From assembly GCF_900090045.1 (NCBI RefSeq), contig NW_021638327.1, positions 1 through 64,000 on the forward strand: a stretch of DNA of 64,000 nt, in the 5' to 3' direction. The stretch comes from Plasmodium malariae. Taxonomy: Eukaryota; Apicomplexa; Aconoidasida; Haemosporida; Plasmodiidae. The stretch's first letter is position 1, and each line of letters starts with the position of its first letter. A model generated the notes under the pieces. It was not told where the DNA came from. It saw nothing but the letters and a program-made list of their open reading frames with translations, and made no database searches. This document shows positions 1 through 12,925 of this stretch, one piece after another. The position numbers and the translations under genes are program-made.

Positions 1-424
1 TGTATAATTTTAAGATTGTTGTGTTCTCTGAAGATCAAGTATATTATATTTTAAGCGAATTATTCCAATACTATAGTGATAAAAATGAATAATAAAACTA
101 TAAAATTTGAATGCTTATTATAATTTATTTTACAAACGTTTCAATAATATAATAATATATGATATATTAAAAACGAAACCAATTAAATTAAACGTATATT
201 TAAAATATAAATTTTTCATTTTAACATTTTAATGGCATTATTTGTGGACTTTAATTTTTTTGTTTCAAGTTTTTGCTCTTTTATTCAATAAGTTTATTTG
301 TTTTTTGTTAATATTATTCTTTTTTTTTCATTTTGAAGACTATTTTCAAAAATATTGATAAATCGAAATGCTGTTTAAATATATTTCAAAAAAATCATTT
401 AATAACTGTTTTTTGTTATAATAG

Positions 425-547
425 ATGAAAATTAGCAGAAATAAAAAAAAGAAAGGCATAATGAAAAAGTTTTATTTTGGGTATATATGTAGTATTATAT
501 TTATTTTATTTTTTTTTTCTTTTTACATTTGTTTTTACTATAAGTAA
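425..547 (+). CDS. Putative 40-residue membrane microprotein or orphan exon
   Basis: I do not recognise this reading frame. It starts with a basic stretch (MKISRNKKKKG), continues with one hydrophobic segment at about residues 18-38 rich in I, F and Y, and stops with TAA. The duplicated block at 34904-35023 carries the same frame at the same place, but with a TGA at 34964-34966. The match covers both the basic head and the hydrophobic segment. It could be a real small membrane protein, an exon of a decayed gene, or a chance frame inside a duplicated segment. Its low-complexity composition is not very different from background, so the call is tentative. Confidence 0.25.
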   Translation: MKISRNKKKKGIMKKFYFGYICSIIFILFFFSFYICFYYK

Positions 548-2169
548 TAAAAAATAATATTTGTAATTTATAAAAAATATTTTAAAATAAAATTTTACAA
601 CGTTAAAATTAAGAAGACTTCAAAATAAAGATATAAATAAAAACGTTAGCGTGTACTTTTATTATATATAATATGATGCTTAAAATATGTACATGATATT
701 AAAAAAAAAAAAATTTGCGTGCTTTACTTTGTATCTATACTTAATATATATATATATGTATATATATATAATTAATAAAAGAAATACAAATGTGGTATTT
801 GGAATAATTTATAACAAATTAACATTTATACATTTTTAATGAAAATATTTATACTGAATGTATTTAACTTTAAATAGAATTAAATTAAAAAAAAAATAAA
901 ACAATAAGTTTTAGTGTTAATATGTTTATTACATTATTCTTATCATTTTACTATATTATATTGGCTTTATATATTTGTTAATTATAAAATAATAAGTTAA
1001 ATATAAAAAAAAAATAATTTTCTGTTTTATGTATATGTATGTATTTTATTATTTTGTAAGACAAATAATAAAATAATATAAAGACGCATATATCAAATTG
1101 AATAAATATGTACTAAATTTTTTAAATGTGCATGTAAAAATAGATCGTCACGTTTAGTCAAATAATATTTAAAGTGTACAAAATAAAAAATTTTAATCTT
1201 TATTAAAAATTTATATTTAATTTAATATTTATATATTCTATAAAAATGTGAATGTTTTATCTAATTTTTATAATACGTATACATAAAAAAATTTGTTATA
1301 TTATTTTGATTCATTAACTATTTTTCGTGAAATAAAATCATAAAATTATTCTATAATTATAACATGTAGCAGGAGAATTAGTGATATAGTTATTATTCAA
1401 AAAATAATATTTTGTTACAAGATAAAAAAAAAATTAAGTAAAAAGTCATGTAAACAAAAATTTAAAAATATATTTTTTTAAATTTTAATAAAATATTTTT
1501 TTATTTATGTTTTATATTTTTTATATGAAAATAAGTGTAATTTTTTTATTGTTGAATTTATCATTTATAAAAAAATTGTTATTTTTGTATTATTTTGAAA
1601 TGATTTCTTCTATAAGTAACTAAATTATATAGATTAGATTAAAAATATGCTAAGTTGATTTTATGTAAGCAATTCTACAAGGAAATGTTACTACATAATT
1701 AATATTTTTTACTACTTGTTTATTTTATCATCCAATATACAATGTGTACGTATATATATCAATACATATATATAGTTTAGTAAATAATTTCGATAAACAT
1801 ATAACAATGAGTAAAATTTTATAAGACATTAAATAAAGACATCTAATTAAATAGGTGTATGAACAATATGCTGAACAATATCTTCCGTAATAAATTTATT
1901 ATTTCCATAAATAAGTAACGCGGAAAATAAAATTAAGTTCCTCCTTATAAAAATTTATTAATTTTTCCTTTTTATATGAATCTGTCACTGTTACAATAAT
2001 ATGATATAATTACAATATCTATATTTTTTGTTTTATCATTTTATTTATTTATTTTTTTTTTTTTTGTTGTTGTTCTTTGTTTCATTTTTGTAAACGAAGT
2101 TTACTTATTAAGTGCTAAATCATTTTTGAAATAATAAAATATATTTTTAAGTTTTATTTTTAGTTACCA

Positions 2170-2480
2170 ATTAAAAAAAATATTAACCAAGGGAACAAAA
2201 AAGATTCTTTTTTGCATTACAAAACTGTTATATTATTAGTACAATACATAATGGAATTTGAAAGAAAGAATGTAATTTCAAAAAAAAAAGGAATCATAAA
2301 ATGATGAATAAGCAAAGAGAGAAGAGAAAAATATAAACCCATGTTAGAAAAAGCTAGAAAATATATTAAGAAAAAACACAAGGACTAATTAAATTAAAGG
2401 ATATAAGAAATAACTTAAACTGAAATATAAACATTTAAAACATACATTAATAGCTGTAGTTGGGAATAAATTTATTACTA
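2170..2480 (+). pseudogene. Charged, coiled-coil-like coding relic, copy A
   Basis: Interrupted frames give a lysine- and glutamate-rich translation, including KRREKYKPMLEKARKY at about 2315-2365. The matching part of the duplicated block (about 36640-36960) gives LEEQKELLNRLQKYYINRK and KRRKGKKKINRKNKS. The two copies align, and both are broken by several stops and frameshifts. The parent family is not identified; a cytoplasmic tail of a large surface protein or a coiled-coil protein would fit the composition. No function can be assigned. Confidence 0.3.
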
Positions 2481-3262
2481 AAAAGACAAGTTATACATCA
2501 AATCCTCTGAGAAAAAATAGAAAATATATTTTGAAAATTGAGTATTGGATTTGCTGTGCTATATAGATGAAAATAAAAAAGATCTAAATTTAATTAAAGT
2601 ATTTGTAATAATATACATTTATACAATTTATAAATATTACTTGCTACACTACTTTTTAAGTTATTAATCTTGTTTATTTGTTTAACAAATTCATTGTATG
2701 AAGTTTTAAAGTTTTCTTGTATATATAATGTAATATTTACATGTTTCTACATAGACACAATAACATATGATATGTCAGAAAAAAGAATAGTTAACACTAC
2801 ATTTAAGCATAATGCCTTTCAACAAAAAGTTATTTATTACAGTATTTAAAAAAATTTATTGTATGCTTTGTAATAATATATTCTGCATAAATATTGAAGA
2901 AATATATAATCATTATGAAATCACCACAATATAGTTAAATATTTTAATATGTCATAAGACAATTAATATGTATTTTTAATTTTTAACATAATTCAAATAT
3001 ATTTTCTTCCTATTTGTTTTATATAATATTTTTGTAAGATGTCTAATAGTTCTTATTTAATATATAGACGTGTTTACATAAATTTAATAGTATTTTTCAT
3101 TTATAATATATACATTTATTTAGGAACAAATTAGATATTTAAAAAATAAATGTATTTTAGTTGTATATGATGCTTCTATTCGGACAAATATGGATAACTA
3201 ATTTAAAATGAGTCGAATATTTTTATTAGGTATAAAATATAAAGTATATATTAAGGAAAAAA

Positions 3263-5104
3263 TAAATACTACTAAACATAAATATCACAATTAGTTACAT
3301 GAAAATATAGAAAATTCTTATTAAATAAAATGTTATATGTTTACATAATGTGTATCACTATGCATTCGTCATAATAGAGAGAACTAGTTATTCAAGTACG
3401 CCTTTGTATTTTTATATATAAATAAAAATTTGTATTATACGACAAATTCAGGAGAAGTAATGATATATTTTATAGTTATAATTTTATAATCATTCTAAAT
3501 ACTTTTTTATTATACATATAATATATATAAATACATATCATAATCCCATATGGTCTCATGATACAAATTAATAATTATCTTATTTTAGTTCAGTGCCATA
3601 GGGTAATATAAAATATATGGACTAAACAAAAATATAATTTGATCTTTATTTTAATTAATTACTTTTTTTTTAGAAGAGTATTTTAGTTTGCAAATTAATA
3701 TGAGCTTAATATTTAGAATAAAAAAAATATATTAAATGTACAATATTTTTATATTTATTGGAATTAACTATAAGCACAACAATAAAGTATAATTAAAATA
3801 TAAATATTTCTGCTTTTATAGGTTTATTTCATAATATTCTAATATATTTCATTTACATTAGCCGTATAAATTTTTTAGTATAATATGTAATTTTGTGTAG
3901 GAATCATTTATAAATAAATAATAAATAAATAAATCGTTCTCTATATGGAATTTTCAAAAAAAGAAATTATTATAAAATTTTTTACTAAATTTTATTATTT
4001 GTTATTGCTTATATTTCATAACTATACTATTTTATATTGAAAGTAATTTTAGTTAAAATTATTTTAATTTAGCATAATTATTAAAGTTGTTTGTTTACAA
4101 TTATTACTTTTATATTTTTATTTTTTTTTTTAAATATTATCTATTACTGTAATTTATTAAAATATTTATTCCATTTAATTAATATGTATACATATATATA
4201 CGAAGTAATTCTTTTATGATATAATTATTTTTTTTTATTATATTAGTATTTTTTCAAAACATATATAATTAAAAAAAAGATAGAAAAAAAATTAATTAGG
4301 TGCTTATGAATATTTTTCATTTATAAATAACTGTATATATTAAACTTATTTTAAAATTATAATATTTAAAAAATTATTGTCAAAAAATAAAAAATCTTTT
4401 TTATTATATATTTGAAAAATATATTTTTTCTTACGTTATATCGTACCTTATACATTTTTTTTTTTTAAGATATATAATAGATCATAAGGCATTAAGGTTT
4501 TATTATTAAATATTATACACGTTTTACAAATTATATTTTTTGTCATTTATTAATAATATTATTATAATGATTATTATTTATTAATAATTATAAAGCGTTT
4601 CTCCAAAATTTAGTGTTTGTAAATATTGAGATATTAATAGGAAAACTTTTACAAAATTATCAATTAATCTGTTATAAGAGGGAGCAATATATTATTTATA
4701 TTACATATATTTCGTATTATAAATAAAATGATTATTTCAGAATTTTATGAAATAATATATATTTTGCTTTTTACTTTCTGTTGGAAAGATGAGATAAAAT
4801 ATTTATTTACTGTATTATATTAAATTATTAATATATATATTTTGAATATTTATGAATGAATCTAAATTATTATGATCTAATAAAGTTTAGTTTTTTATAA
4901 ACTTATAGTAAAAATTTAATAATTTATTTATAAAGATATACGTCTTTTCCTGTAATGTAAAATATATTATAGTTATATCCATATTATTTGATTTTTAATG
5001 ATAAAAATATTAAAATATAAAAATACATCTGTTCATTGGAAGTATATTACATTATAATTGATTTTACTCTTAGTAAATATATTATAATATTTTATATATA
5101 CGTC
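3263..5104. other. Intergenic, 5' flank of the first Fam gene
   Basis: No credible gene is seen. The stretch is very A+T rich with many short T and A tracts. Positions about 3800-4060 resemble about 57375-57640, starting at a shared GCTTTTATAGG motif, so part of it is another dispersed subtelomeric repeat. The last ~300 bp hold the conserved upstream element at 4841-4857. Confidence 0.5.
4841..4857 (+). promoter_or_regulatory. Conserved upstream element (-264) of a Fam-type gene
   Basis: The sequence TTTGAATATTTATGAAT lies 264 bp before the start codon at 5105. Close matches lie 267-280 bp before the starts of four other loci (10883, 22030, 25959 and the decayed start at 39008). It may be a shared promoter or 5' UTR element, or just inherited flank of the duplicated gene cassette. 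Confidence 0.3.
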
Positions 5105-6015
5105 ATGGAACAAGAAATTAAGTCACTTATATTTTTAAAAATTGCTACTTTAATCCTTTTAACTTGGATAAGTAATTTTATCTGTTTTGACGTATGATAA
5201 TAATATTTAAGGATATTTGCTTTATTTATACTTTGCATTTTTTTAGTTTTCGTAATATTTTTTTTTTTCTGTAAAATATTTTATTATTTTAAATATTATA
5301 TGTCTTGTTTTTTTAGAGTACGTTTAATAAATTACTAGATGAAAAATATAATCACTGTAGAATATTTTCTGGGAGAACATATCGATTACTAGAAAGTTGT
5401 GTACAAAACGAGTATTCAAATATCACAGGTTTAAATGAAGAGGTAACCAACAATGGAAAGTTTCTCACAAAAGATATATATAATAATGAAAAAGATGTCA
5501 AAGTAATAAAGAAACCATTCAGTAGAAGTTCGTTAAATAAGACAGGATTCTATGCAGAAGTGATAGATTATGATAATGCAATGTTTGATGGAAAACATTT
5601 ACATTATGAAAAAAAATGGATCGAAAAAAAAAATTATGATAATTTTGTTAAAAGGGACAGGAAAGTTAGATATATGGCCTTACTAAAATTAAAGTATAAA
5701 GGATATGGATTAATTATTGCTTTATTTTTTTTTTTTCTATTGTTTGGAATAGGATTGCCAACAATACAGTATACAGGGTTTTTCAAAACTATAGGAAAAT
5801 TTTGGAAAGAAACTTTAGGTTTTCCAGGTATAGAACATTGGGAAGATGCAATATATGACACATTTTCTCAAGAAATAATAAATAATTTTTTTCTAATATC
5901 CTATGTGATTTCTATAGTTCTGCTAGTTGCAGTAATTGTAATATTGGTTCCTAAAATATTCATAAATAATGAAAAATATAAGAAACTTAAGTTGAGGAAG
6001 GAGCATTATGGGTGA
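5105..6015 (+). CDS. Fam-L/Fam-M-type exported protein (MFDGKH group), intact
   Basis: Two exons, 5105-5191 and 5317-6015, joined by a phase-0 intron with a GTATGA donor and a TTTTTTAG acceptor, give 261 residues. Exon 1 encodes MEQEIKSLIF followed by a hydrophobic signal-like stretch (about residues 8-27). A PEXEL-like RLLES lies at residues 52-56; the fifth position is S rather than the canonical E, Q or D. The DYDNAMFDGKH motif and an EKKW stretch follow at about residues 113-130. Two membrane segments lie at about 160-177 and 221-241, and the protein ends in a short lysine-rich tail. This matches the Fam-L/Fam-M proteins known from P. malariae; I cannot say with certainty which of the two names applies. 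Export to the infected red cell is inferred from the motif and the family. The start is fixed by the same 29-codon exon 1 found in the sister genes. Confidence 0.88.
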
Positions 6016-6946
6016 TATATAAAAGTATATATTATATAGAAAATTATTTGATGTGACGTTATATTTGGAATATGTTTAGGTATGCATTTTATAGACATAC
6101 TGTTAATTACACAACCTTGATGAATAAAGAAATATATATACTTTGTCTTTTTGATATATATCTATAAAATAAATATTTTCTTAAATTTTTCTTAAGTCAT
6201 TATGCTTTAAATTTTTTCAAGATACATTTTAACGTATTATTTGAATTTAACTTCATATTATGTATTAATATATATATTTTAAAAAAATTTTATGTAAAAC
6301 ATATATGCACATTTTAAACATAATACATAATAACATAAATTACATAATTTAATATAATAGTTAATTTTATGTTTGAACTAAAAATTGAAGGGTTCTATTT
6401 TTTTATCTACTTACCTAAGTTTATTATTTGTTTGCGTAATCCAAAAAATATGTCATTATTTTTAAATTAGATATATATTAGTCTTTTGTATTTAATTAAA
6501 GAACATAAGTATATTTTTCTATATATACATATATGTACATATATATTTTTTTTTTTATTTAAGTTGAATTTAATTATAATTCTAAAAATTAATTTTAACT
6601 GGAAGTTACTTATAAAGTATATTTGTGAAATAAAAATTATTAGTGTTTTTTTATTTTTGAATAATGTAAAAGGGGAATTATGAACATATAATAAAGCAGT
6701 ATTTTTATTATATATGGAATACCTATAATGGTTTAACACTTTCAGGATTCTAAATTAATAAATTTAAATAAGACGTTATATCTATTAATTGTTTATTTTG
6801 TTTACTTAATATGAAGTTAATTCAATTTAGAATAAATTAATTAAATATATATTATACTGAAAATATATGTATACAAGTATATATATTTTTTTATTTCCTT
6901 ATAGTATTAAACTATTAGATTAAATGTTATTATATATTAACATATA
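6016..6946. other. Intergenic, 3' flank of the first Fam gene
   Basis: No gene supported. Short open frames near 6467-6739 on both strands are low-complexity I/Y/F/K translations and overlap each other, so they are not called. Confidence 0.5.
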
Positions 6947-7313
6947 ATGCATAGAAATAACTTTTCTTGGCTTTTTACAATAATGAATATTATTTGTATA
7001 GCCGTTGTAACCGATTTCTTAATGGGAACAATTTTGATTTTTTCTATTTATTGTAAAGTAAATACTATATTCCATTATATATTATGAATAAATTATAAGT
7101 TATCATTTATAATTCATTATTCATAAAATGAAATAATTGTACAATAATAATATTATTCATGTTTTACACCTTTCATTTGTATATTAGTTTAATCCATTTG
7201 GATCATATATAGGTGAAAATACAAAAAATAAAAAAAGATATTGGAATAATATCCCTCAATTATATACGCAAAAACTATTAGGGATGACCTTAAAACATAT
7301 CTGTAAGCATTAG
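6947..7313 (+). pseudogene. Orphan pir-like 3' end (TM exon plus tail exon)
   Basis: An open frame from the ATG at 6947 runs to 7057 and ends in a hydrophobic stretch (about FLMGTILIFSIYC) and a lysine codon, followed directly by a GTAAAT donor. After a 130-nt intron, a TATTAG acceptor leads into 7188-7313, encoding FNPFGSYIGE and ending in TAG. The pattern of a membrane segment, a phase-0 junction after K and then F-x-P-F-G-S is the typical last junction of pir genes, as in the intact gene at 16935-18224. The tail differs from the usual pir ending. No ectodomain exon is seen upstream, so I take it as the remaining 3' end of a pir or related gene. Both pieces are still free of stops. Confidence 0.45.
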
Positions 7314-8343
7314 AAAGGAAGGGGTTTTAGCGTAGTATATAAAGTGCAATGGGATTAATCCCACGAGTGTTATACATAATATCAAATAATATAGTTTAAA
7401 TATATTAAAAATAATACAAAATTGGGATAATAAAAAAATTTTATTACATATCTATAATTAAAAAATAATAACAAACAAGGGGGTATAATTAAAATGTATT
7501 CCTTTTTTTTATAACTTTTTTTATTTATTTGTATGTACTTATTTTATATTTTTTAATAATATTATTAATTGAATTTTTTTTGTAACACTTTTTTTTAATT
7601 ATATATATTTTTTTAAATTACTATAATCTTAGCAGACCTTATGATTGTTTTTTTTATATAAAAAAATATATTTGAGTTTGATATTTATTAATAATTTAAG
7701 ACTTTAATACACCATGAGTTTCTTTAATGTATTGGTAGAATATATTTACTCATTCAAGTTATATTCATGAGATAGTCTAATAAATTCATTTTATGATTTG
7801 TCAAAGATTCTATTTTAAGAAATATATTATAGTTATATTTAGTATAAAAATAAATTTAAATTCATACATATAATGAATAAATTTAGAACAAGTGAATTAA
7901 CATATAAAATAGTGCCCCTATTATTTATCAAAATGTAATATTGAAGTAACTCGAAAATAATAATTCTTAAATTATTTCATTTTAATAAAAAAAGAAAAAT
8001 AGAATATTAAGATTAACGATTATGTTATCATACATGTGAAAATGTGTTTTATTTTTAATAAGAATAATTTGTTCTTATTTTATCTTAAATTTTTGGTAAA
8101 ATAATATTCCATCTGAGAACACTACTTTTATATATATAACAGAAGAAGTTAATAAATAATATATACTCTATACTATATGAGACTTTTATTAAATATATCC
8201 TTAATTAATGTTAATTACTAAAGATATTAATTAAAGGTTTTATTAATATATATTATTAATAAGAGGAATATATTATAAATATACATGACAAAATGGAATA
8301 GAAAAAGTTCATTATTAAAAATATTAATACAATAATTTGTATC

Positions 8344-8363
8344 AAAAAAAAAAAAAAAAAAAA
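8344..8363. repeat. Poly-A tract
   Basis: An uninterrupted run of 20 A bases, among the longest homopolymers in the window. Confidence 0.9.
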
Positions 8364-10609
8364 GCAACAGGACATAGTAGGAATTATATGTAAAAATTAA
8401 ATAGTGTCCTCATATATTACTATTGTTCGATAACATAATTATAGTTAAATTTTTAAATGACGTTCTATCAGAAATTATTATATATAAGAATTTTTATTAT
8501 TCAGTATTCTAATATAAAAAATTATATAGAAAATAAAAAGAAAGCACTTATAAAGAAATTTAATGCAGAAATTTAAAAAATATAATAAATAGACGATTAA
8601 GTAACAAAATCTAGAGGAATCTAAATTTTTGTTTGTCATTGATATATATAAAAATTTTCGTATATTTAACTAATATAAATCTTATAATTTTGTTTAACAT
8701 ATATGTTGCGTATTTAGTTTTTAATGTTTTAAAAGAGCTTACTAAATTCCATCACTTTAATTGATTACACATTTTTTTAAGATGTTTATTTTTGTTTTTT
8801 GTAAATTTTCATTTAATAATTTATTATATTTTTTATAATATTTTTTTTATAAAATTTGTTTATTAAATTATTCAAAGTTACATTACCAGTTTATATGAGT
8901 TATTAACCATTTTAAATTAGATTATTATATTATAGCCCATAGGAATACTCGCTGGGAATATTTTTATTAACCAGAATAATATTTTCTAATATTTATAATG
9001 TATTTTATGTTTTCAAAAAATATTCATAAATGTTATATGAGATGATATTATGAATAGGAAAAAAGATATGGTAATTAAGTAAAAAATATACTTTATTATT
9101 TATTTTGTATAATAATTCTCTAGTTATATAATTTTGCATTTATAAAACAAATTATGTATACTAATTACACATTAATTATCAATGTATTAGAAATTAAAGT
9201 ATGAAAAAAATGAAATAAAAGTATATTACTGCAATTGGCATTCATAAGTGAATTATATTTATTTTGCAAAATTATATATATAAAGTGTTACGAGTATTCA
9301 ATAGGATCAGTCGTTTCTATTTTTTTCTTTTTTATTAAAAATAACCCACAAATACAATAATTAATATGAAAATATGCCTTTTTAATTTTAATACTTCGTA
9401 GAGATTCATATATATAAAACTTCTAAAATATTTCATATAACGTTCATATGATTTAGTATTACAATAATCTAGTCAGGAAAAAGCGGTAATATTCTCAATA
9501 TTTTAAAAAAATATTAATATAAATATGAAAAGTTTATATCAATAATAGGTCTATTTTACAAATATTGAGTGTTAAATATATGAATTATCTATGGATTTAC
9601 ATTTTATGTTTTTCATATAATTTTATTAATTAAATTATTTTAGAAATATTTATATTAACTTCATACGACCTTAAATTTACTTATTCCATAATTGTCATTA
9701 TATTTTAATTAATGAATTTTAATATATTTTTTCTTATAAAATTACAATTATAAATTAGTAAATGAATTATTTGTTTAATTATTTAATTTCGAATAATTAT
9801 ATGAATTTAAAAGTAAAATGTTATTAGACGGATTAATATAAAAATTAGTTAATTTATTTTGCATATATTAAGTTACTATCATGAATAAAAATATATATTA
9901 CATTATAGAACATAAAAAAATACAAATGTTTTTTTTTTTTTTGTAAGAATATTAATCTTTAAAACAACATATTAATGATATGTTAAGGATTTATTTTCTT
10001 ATTATATTAATATTTCTTCATTATATATATATATAATAAAAAAAAATAATAATAATCGTGTTTAAAAATATTTACCTAGTTATAATTATATAAATTATAC
10101 ACAAATAAAAATTATTACATTCAAAAGTTTTACTAAAAAGATAAAATTATGTTATTATTCTATCTTTAACATATATATTTTTTATTAAATAACTTGGCAT
10201 GCTACATATTTGATTTTTTTAGATATATTATAGGAAACGTAAAAGTTCATATATTTAAATTGTAGTTAATGGAATGTCATAAATTATGTAAGAGAAAAAT
10301 TTATAAAAAATATATTTTTTCCTGTATCATTACTATTGTTATGTAATTATAACACTTTTTCATTAACAAGAAACACGTAATCCATAATATAATGTTAATA
10401 ATAATATAATTCTTAATAGTAAAACATAATTACAACTATTTGTTGTTTTCTTAATATAAAATAAAATATGATATCTATATTTTATATGTTTTATATGCTG
10501 TATAAACTCATTATATAGAAATGTTGAGAAATCATCTGTTTTTTTTTTTTTATTTTGAAATTAATTAAAAATAAAATTTTTTAATTGCCTACCCTACTAA
10601 ATTATATAT

Positions 10610-10626
10610 TATGAATATTTATGAAT
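10610..10626 (+). promoter_or_regulatory. Conserved upstream element (-273) of an exported-protein gene
   Basis: TATGAATATTTATGAAT lies 273 bp before the start at 10883. It matches the element at 4841-4857 at all but one position, and both are preceded by a TATATATT-type stretch. Confidence 0.3.
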
Positions 10627-10882
10627 CGATTCAAACTATTTTATTTTTATTAAAGTTTGTCATTTGTAAATATGTTTTACATATTAATATCATAATTCAT
10701 TTAAAATATTATTTTTCTGTGTCAGTGTTGTAAAATGAATTATAGATACATTTTATTAAGTTCATATAAAAATACAAAACATTTTTAAAAAATAAATAAA
10801 ACTTCTTTTATCATTAGGAGTATTTTATATCACTGCTAATATTTTGAATATTAAATATATATAAATTTTAAAGATCTTCATA

Positions 10883-11731
10883 ATGGAAAAAAAAATTAAG
10901 TTACCCTTTTTTATTAAGATTTTTTCGTATATCATTTTAAGTTTGATATATCATTTTTATCATGATATGGTATGATGGTTTTATTTAGAAATATTTATAT
11001 TATTCGTATTTTTTGCATTTTATTTATATTAATACTTGATTAACTGTAAAATTATTTAATTTTTTGAATATTTAATATTTCTTTTTTAGAGTAACTTTAA
11101 TAAATATTTGGATGGGGAATACAATACTGAAGTAACGCTAAATAAAAGAACTCATCGATTGCTGGCAAAAAGTAAGCAAAAAAAAGGTTATATTACTACA
11201 GGTATAGTGAAAAATATACCATCTATCAATGAATACGAAAAAATGTGTGCAACTAATAATGCAAAAGCACAAAAAGTAAAAAATAAAAAAACACCTCAAT
11301 GTCCATTAAATAATACAGTAGGCTATGAACAGACTAAGAAAACTAAAGCTTCAGTATACAATAGAGGAAATTCATATTTTGAAAAAAGAGTGTTAGACAA
11401 AATATATTATAAAAATAAAGTTAGGTATTTTACTAATTCTGATTTATTGTTTTTAAAAAATGATATAAAAGTAAATAAAAGTATTATCAGTGCTGCGACT
11501 AGCTTCTTTTTAATAATTGGAGTAATAGGAGGTATTTCATATATATTTAATCTTGAAAATGTAGAATTTAATTTTACTTTAGATTGGAATAATGGAATGA
11601 TTATATTATGTTCGATATTTGTGCTTATAGGTATTATAGTAATGATATGTTTGTACAGAGAAATTGTAAAGTATGGAAAATTAAAACAAATAAAGAGTAA
11701 GATGCATAATACTGAATATCCTTCTTTATGA
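10883..11731 (+). CDS. Plasmodium exported protein, unknown function, intact
   Basis: Exons 10883-10969 and 11090-11731 are joined by a 120-nt phase-0 intron (donor GTATGA, acceptor TTTTTTAG) and encode 242 residues. Exon 1 is MEKKIKLPFF plus a hydrophobic signal-like stretch to residue 29. RLLAK at residues 52-56 sits exactly where the PEXEL-like motif lies in the sister genes, with K in place of the canonical acidic residue. The middle is lysine- and asparagine-rich, followed by SYFEKRVLDKIYYKNK, which resembles the EKK-I-F-K-E region of the Fam proteins. Membrane segments lie at about 160-182 and 199-217, separated by a short loop, then a basic tail. It lacks the MFDGKH motif and is best called a divergent relative of the Fam-L/Fam-M set. 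Export is inferred. Confidence 0.8.
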
Positions 11732-12799
11732 AAAGTAGTATTTAATAACTGTAAGATTCTATAAATTCTTAAGTGTTATTCTCTGATATATATGATATCT
11801 ATTATTGATTAAATATGATAAATATATATACATGTAGCTTATCAATATGATCCTCAACTCTATAAATAAGCACTTATATATTTATTTGTTAATTTAAATG
11901 TTTGAATTCTTTTCATTTCGTATTTTAAAGAATTTCTCTCATAGCATAATATTTTGGATGATTTATGTACTTCTATATTACTGATGATTATTTTGAAAAT
12001 TATATGAAACTTAAAATTAGTATATAAAAAGGCACAATTTATATGACTTTATTTATGTACTGTTCCATTTCATTTTGGTTAACTTGAAAATGTTTTTTTA
12101 TATTATGTTTTTGTAGAGATAGAATGAATTATTTTCTGTGTAAATGTAATAAGTCTTATACTTTTAAAATTAAAAATGAATGTGTCTTGTCCTGTACTTG
12201 GTGAAAGAAGGTGAATGTATTATATTACATACATATGTATATAATTATAAGATAATACTTATTTTATATGTTTGATGAATAATACTTTATAAAATGTAGT
12301 TGTAATAAATTTTTTTAATATATGTTTACTTGTTTTCTTGTAAGAAATAAATGTGGTGTAGTAAATATATGATCAAATAATGATCTTAATTAAATATGAA
12401 ATATTTATAATAGTGTATTAAGTTCAGTATTCTAGGCGCTTAGAATTAAATGAATAATTAAAAATATATATAATTTTATTATTCTATTTAATTATAATTT
12501 TATAAAGATATGATATTTCATTTAAAAGGAAAAAAATTTTATATTTATATTTTGAATTATACTAAGTAAAAATCGTATTATTTGAATATTTCATTGTTCT
12601 TAAAAAAGAAAAACATATTATTCATAAAAATTTTATTTATTTATTTGGTTACTATAATTTTTGTTTTAATTTTTATTATTACGTTGTAATTTTATTTCTT
12701 AAATACAAAAATTTATTGATAAGAACTACATATGCATATAATTAGGAAAATCGCGGTTATTTTTAAGCTATTTCGGATGGTTTATTTTTTAATCATTTT
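11732..12799. other. 3' flank of the exported-protein gene
   Basis: No gene seen. A block beginning at about 12180 with TGTGTCTTGTC resembles blocks at a similar distance after most of the other two-exon genes in the window, notably at about 40506. Confidence 0.5.
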
Positions 12800-12925
12800 A
12801 TGATTGACATTAAATATTTAAATTATTTAAAAGAAAGATTTCATCTTTATAATGTATATGAAGGAATTAATACTTATAAAACTGTCTATAAGATCCATGG
12901 AGCACCTATAAAAATATCTAAATAA
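12800..12925 (+). other. Short open frame of unknown origin (41 residues)
   Basis: An ATG-to-TAA frame whose translation is less biased than the background, ending YKIHGAPIKISK. The preceding and following sequence is non-coding in this frame. It may be a fragment of a gene or chance. I do not recognise it. Confidence 0.2.

Larger units (their letters stand above)
1..3262. repeat. Subtelomeric segmental duplication, copy A
   Basis: This stretch aligns by eye, in order and in the same orientation, with about 34490-37735. Shared landmarks include a run of AATAATTCCAATA-like sequence near the left end, the GAAGACTA block near 350, the ATGAAAATTAGCAGAAA block at 425 and a GAATATTTTTATT block near 3215. 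The copies differ by many substitutions and small indels, so the duplication is not recent. It contains a 40-residue open reading frame at 425-547 and a charged coding-like relic around 2170-2480, and no other gene I can support. The exact ends are approximate; the left edge may lie outside the window. Confidence 0.7.
7314..10882. other. Long intergenic stretch
   Basis: No gene supported. It holds a perfect 14-nt palindrome at 7350-7363, a 20-nt A run at 8344-8363 and many TA tracts. Around 10610-10626 lies the conserved element found before other Fam-type starts. Confidence 0.5.

Noticed and set aside
3586..3650. TTTTAG followed by TTCAGTGCCATAGGG, which reads FSAIG and looks like the start of a pir last exon
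   Set aside because: Only a few codons match, stops follow, and there is no membrane segment or tail nearby. Too weak to call.
6467..6739. Overlapping open frames on both strands
   Set aside because: Low-complexity I/Y/F/K translations in A+T-rich sequence, mutually exclusive, no splice context or motif.
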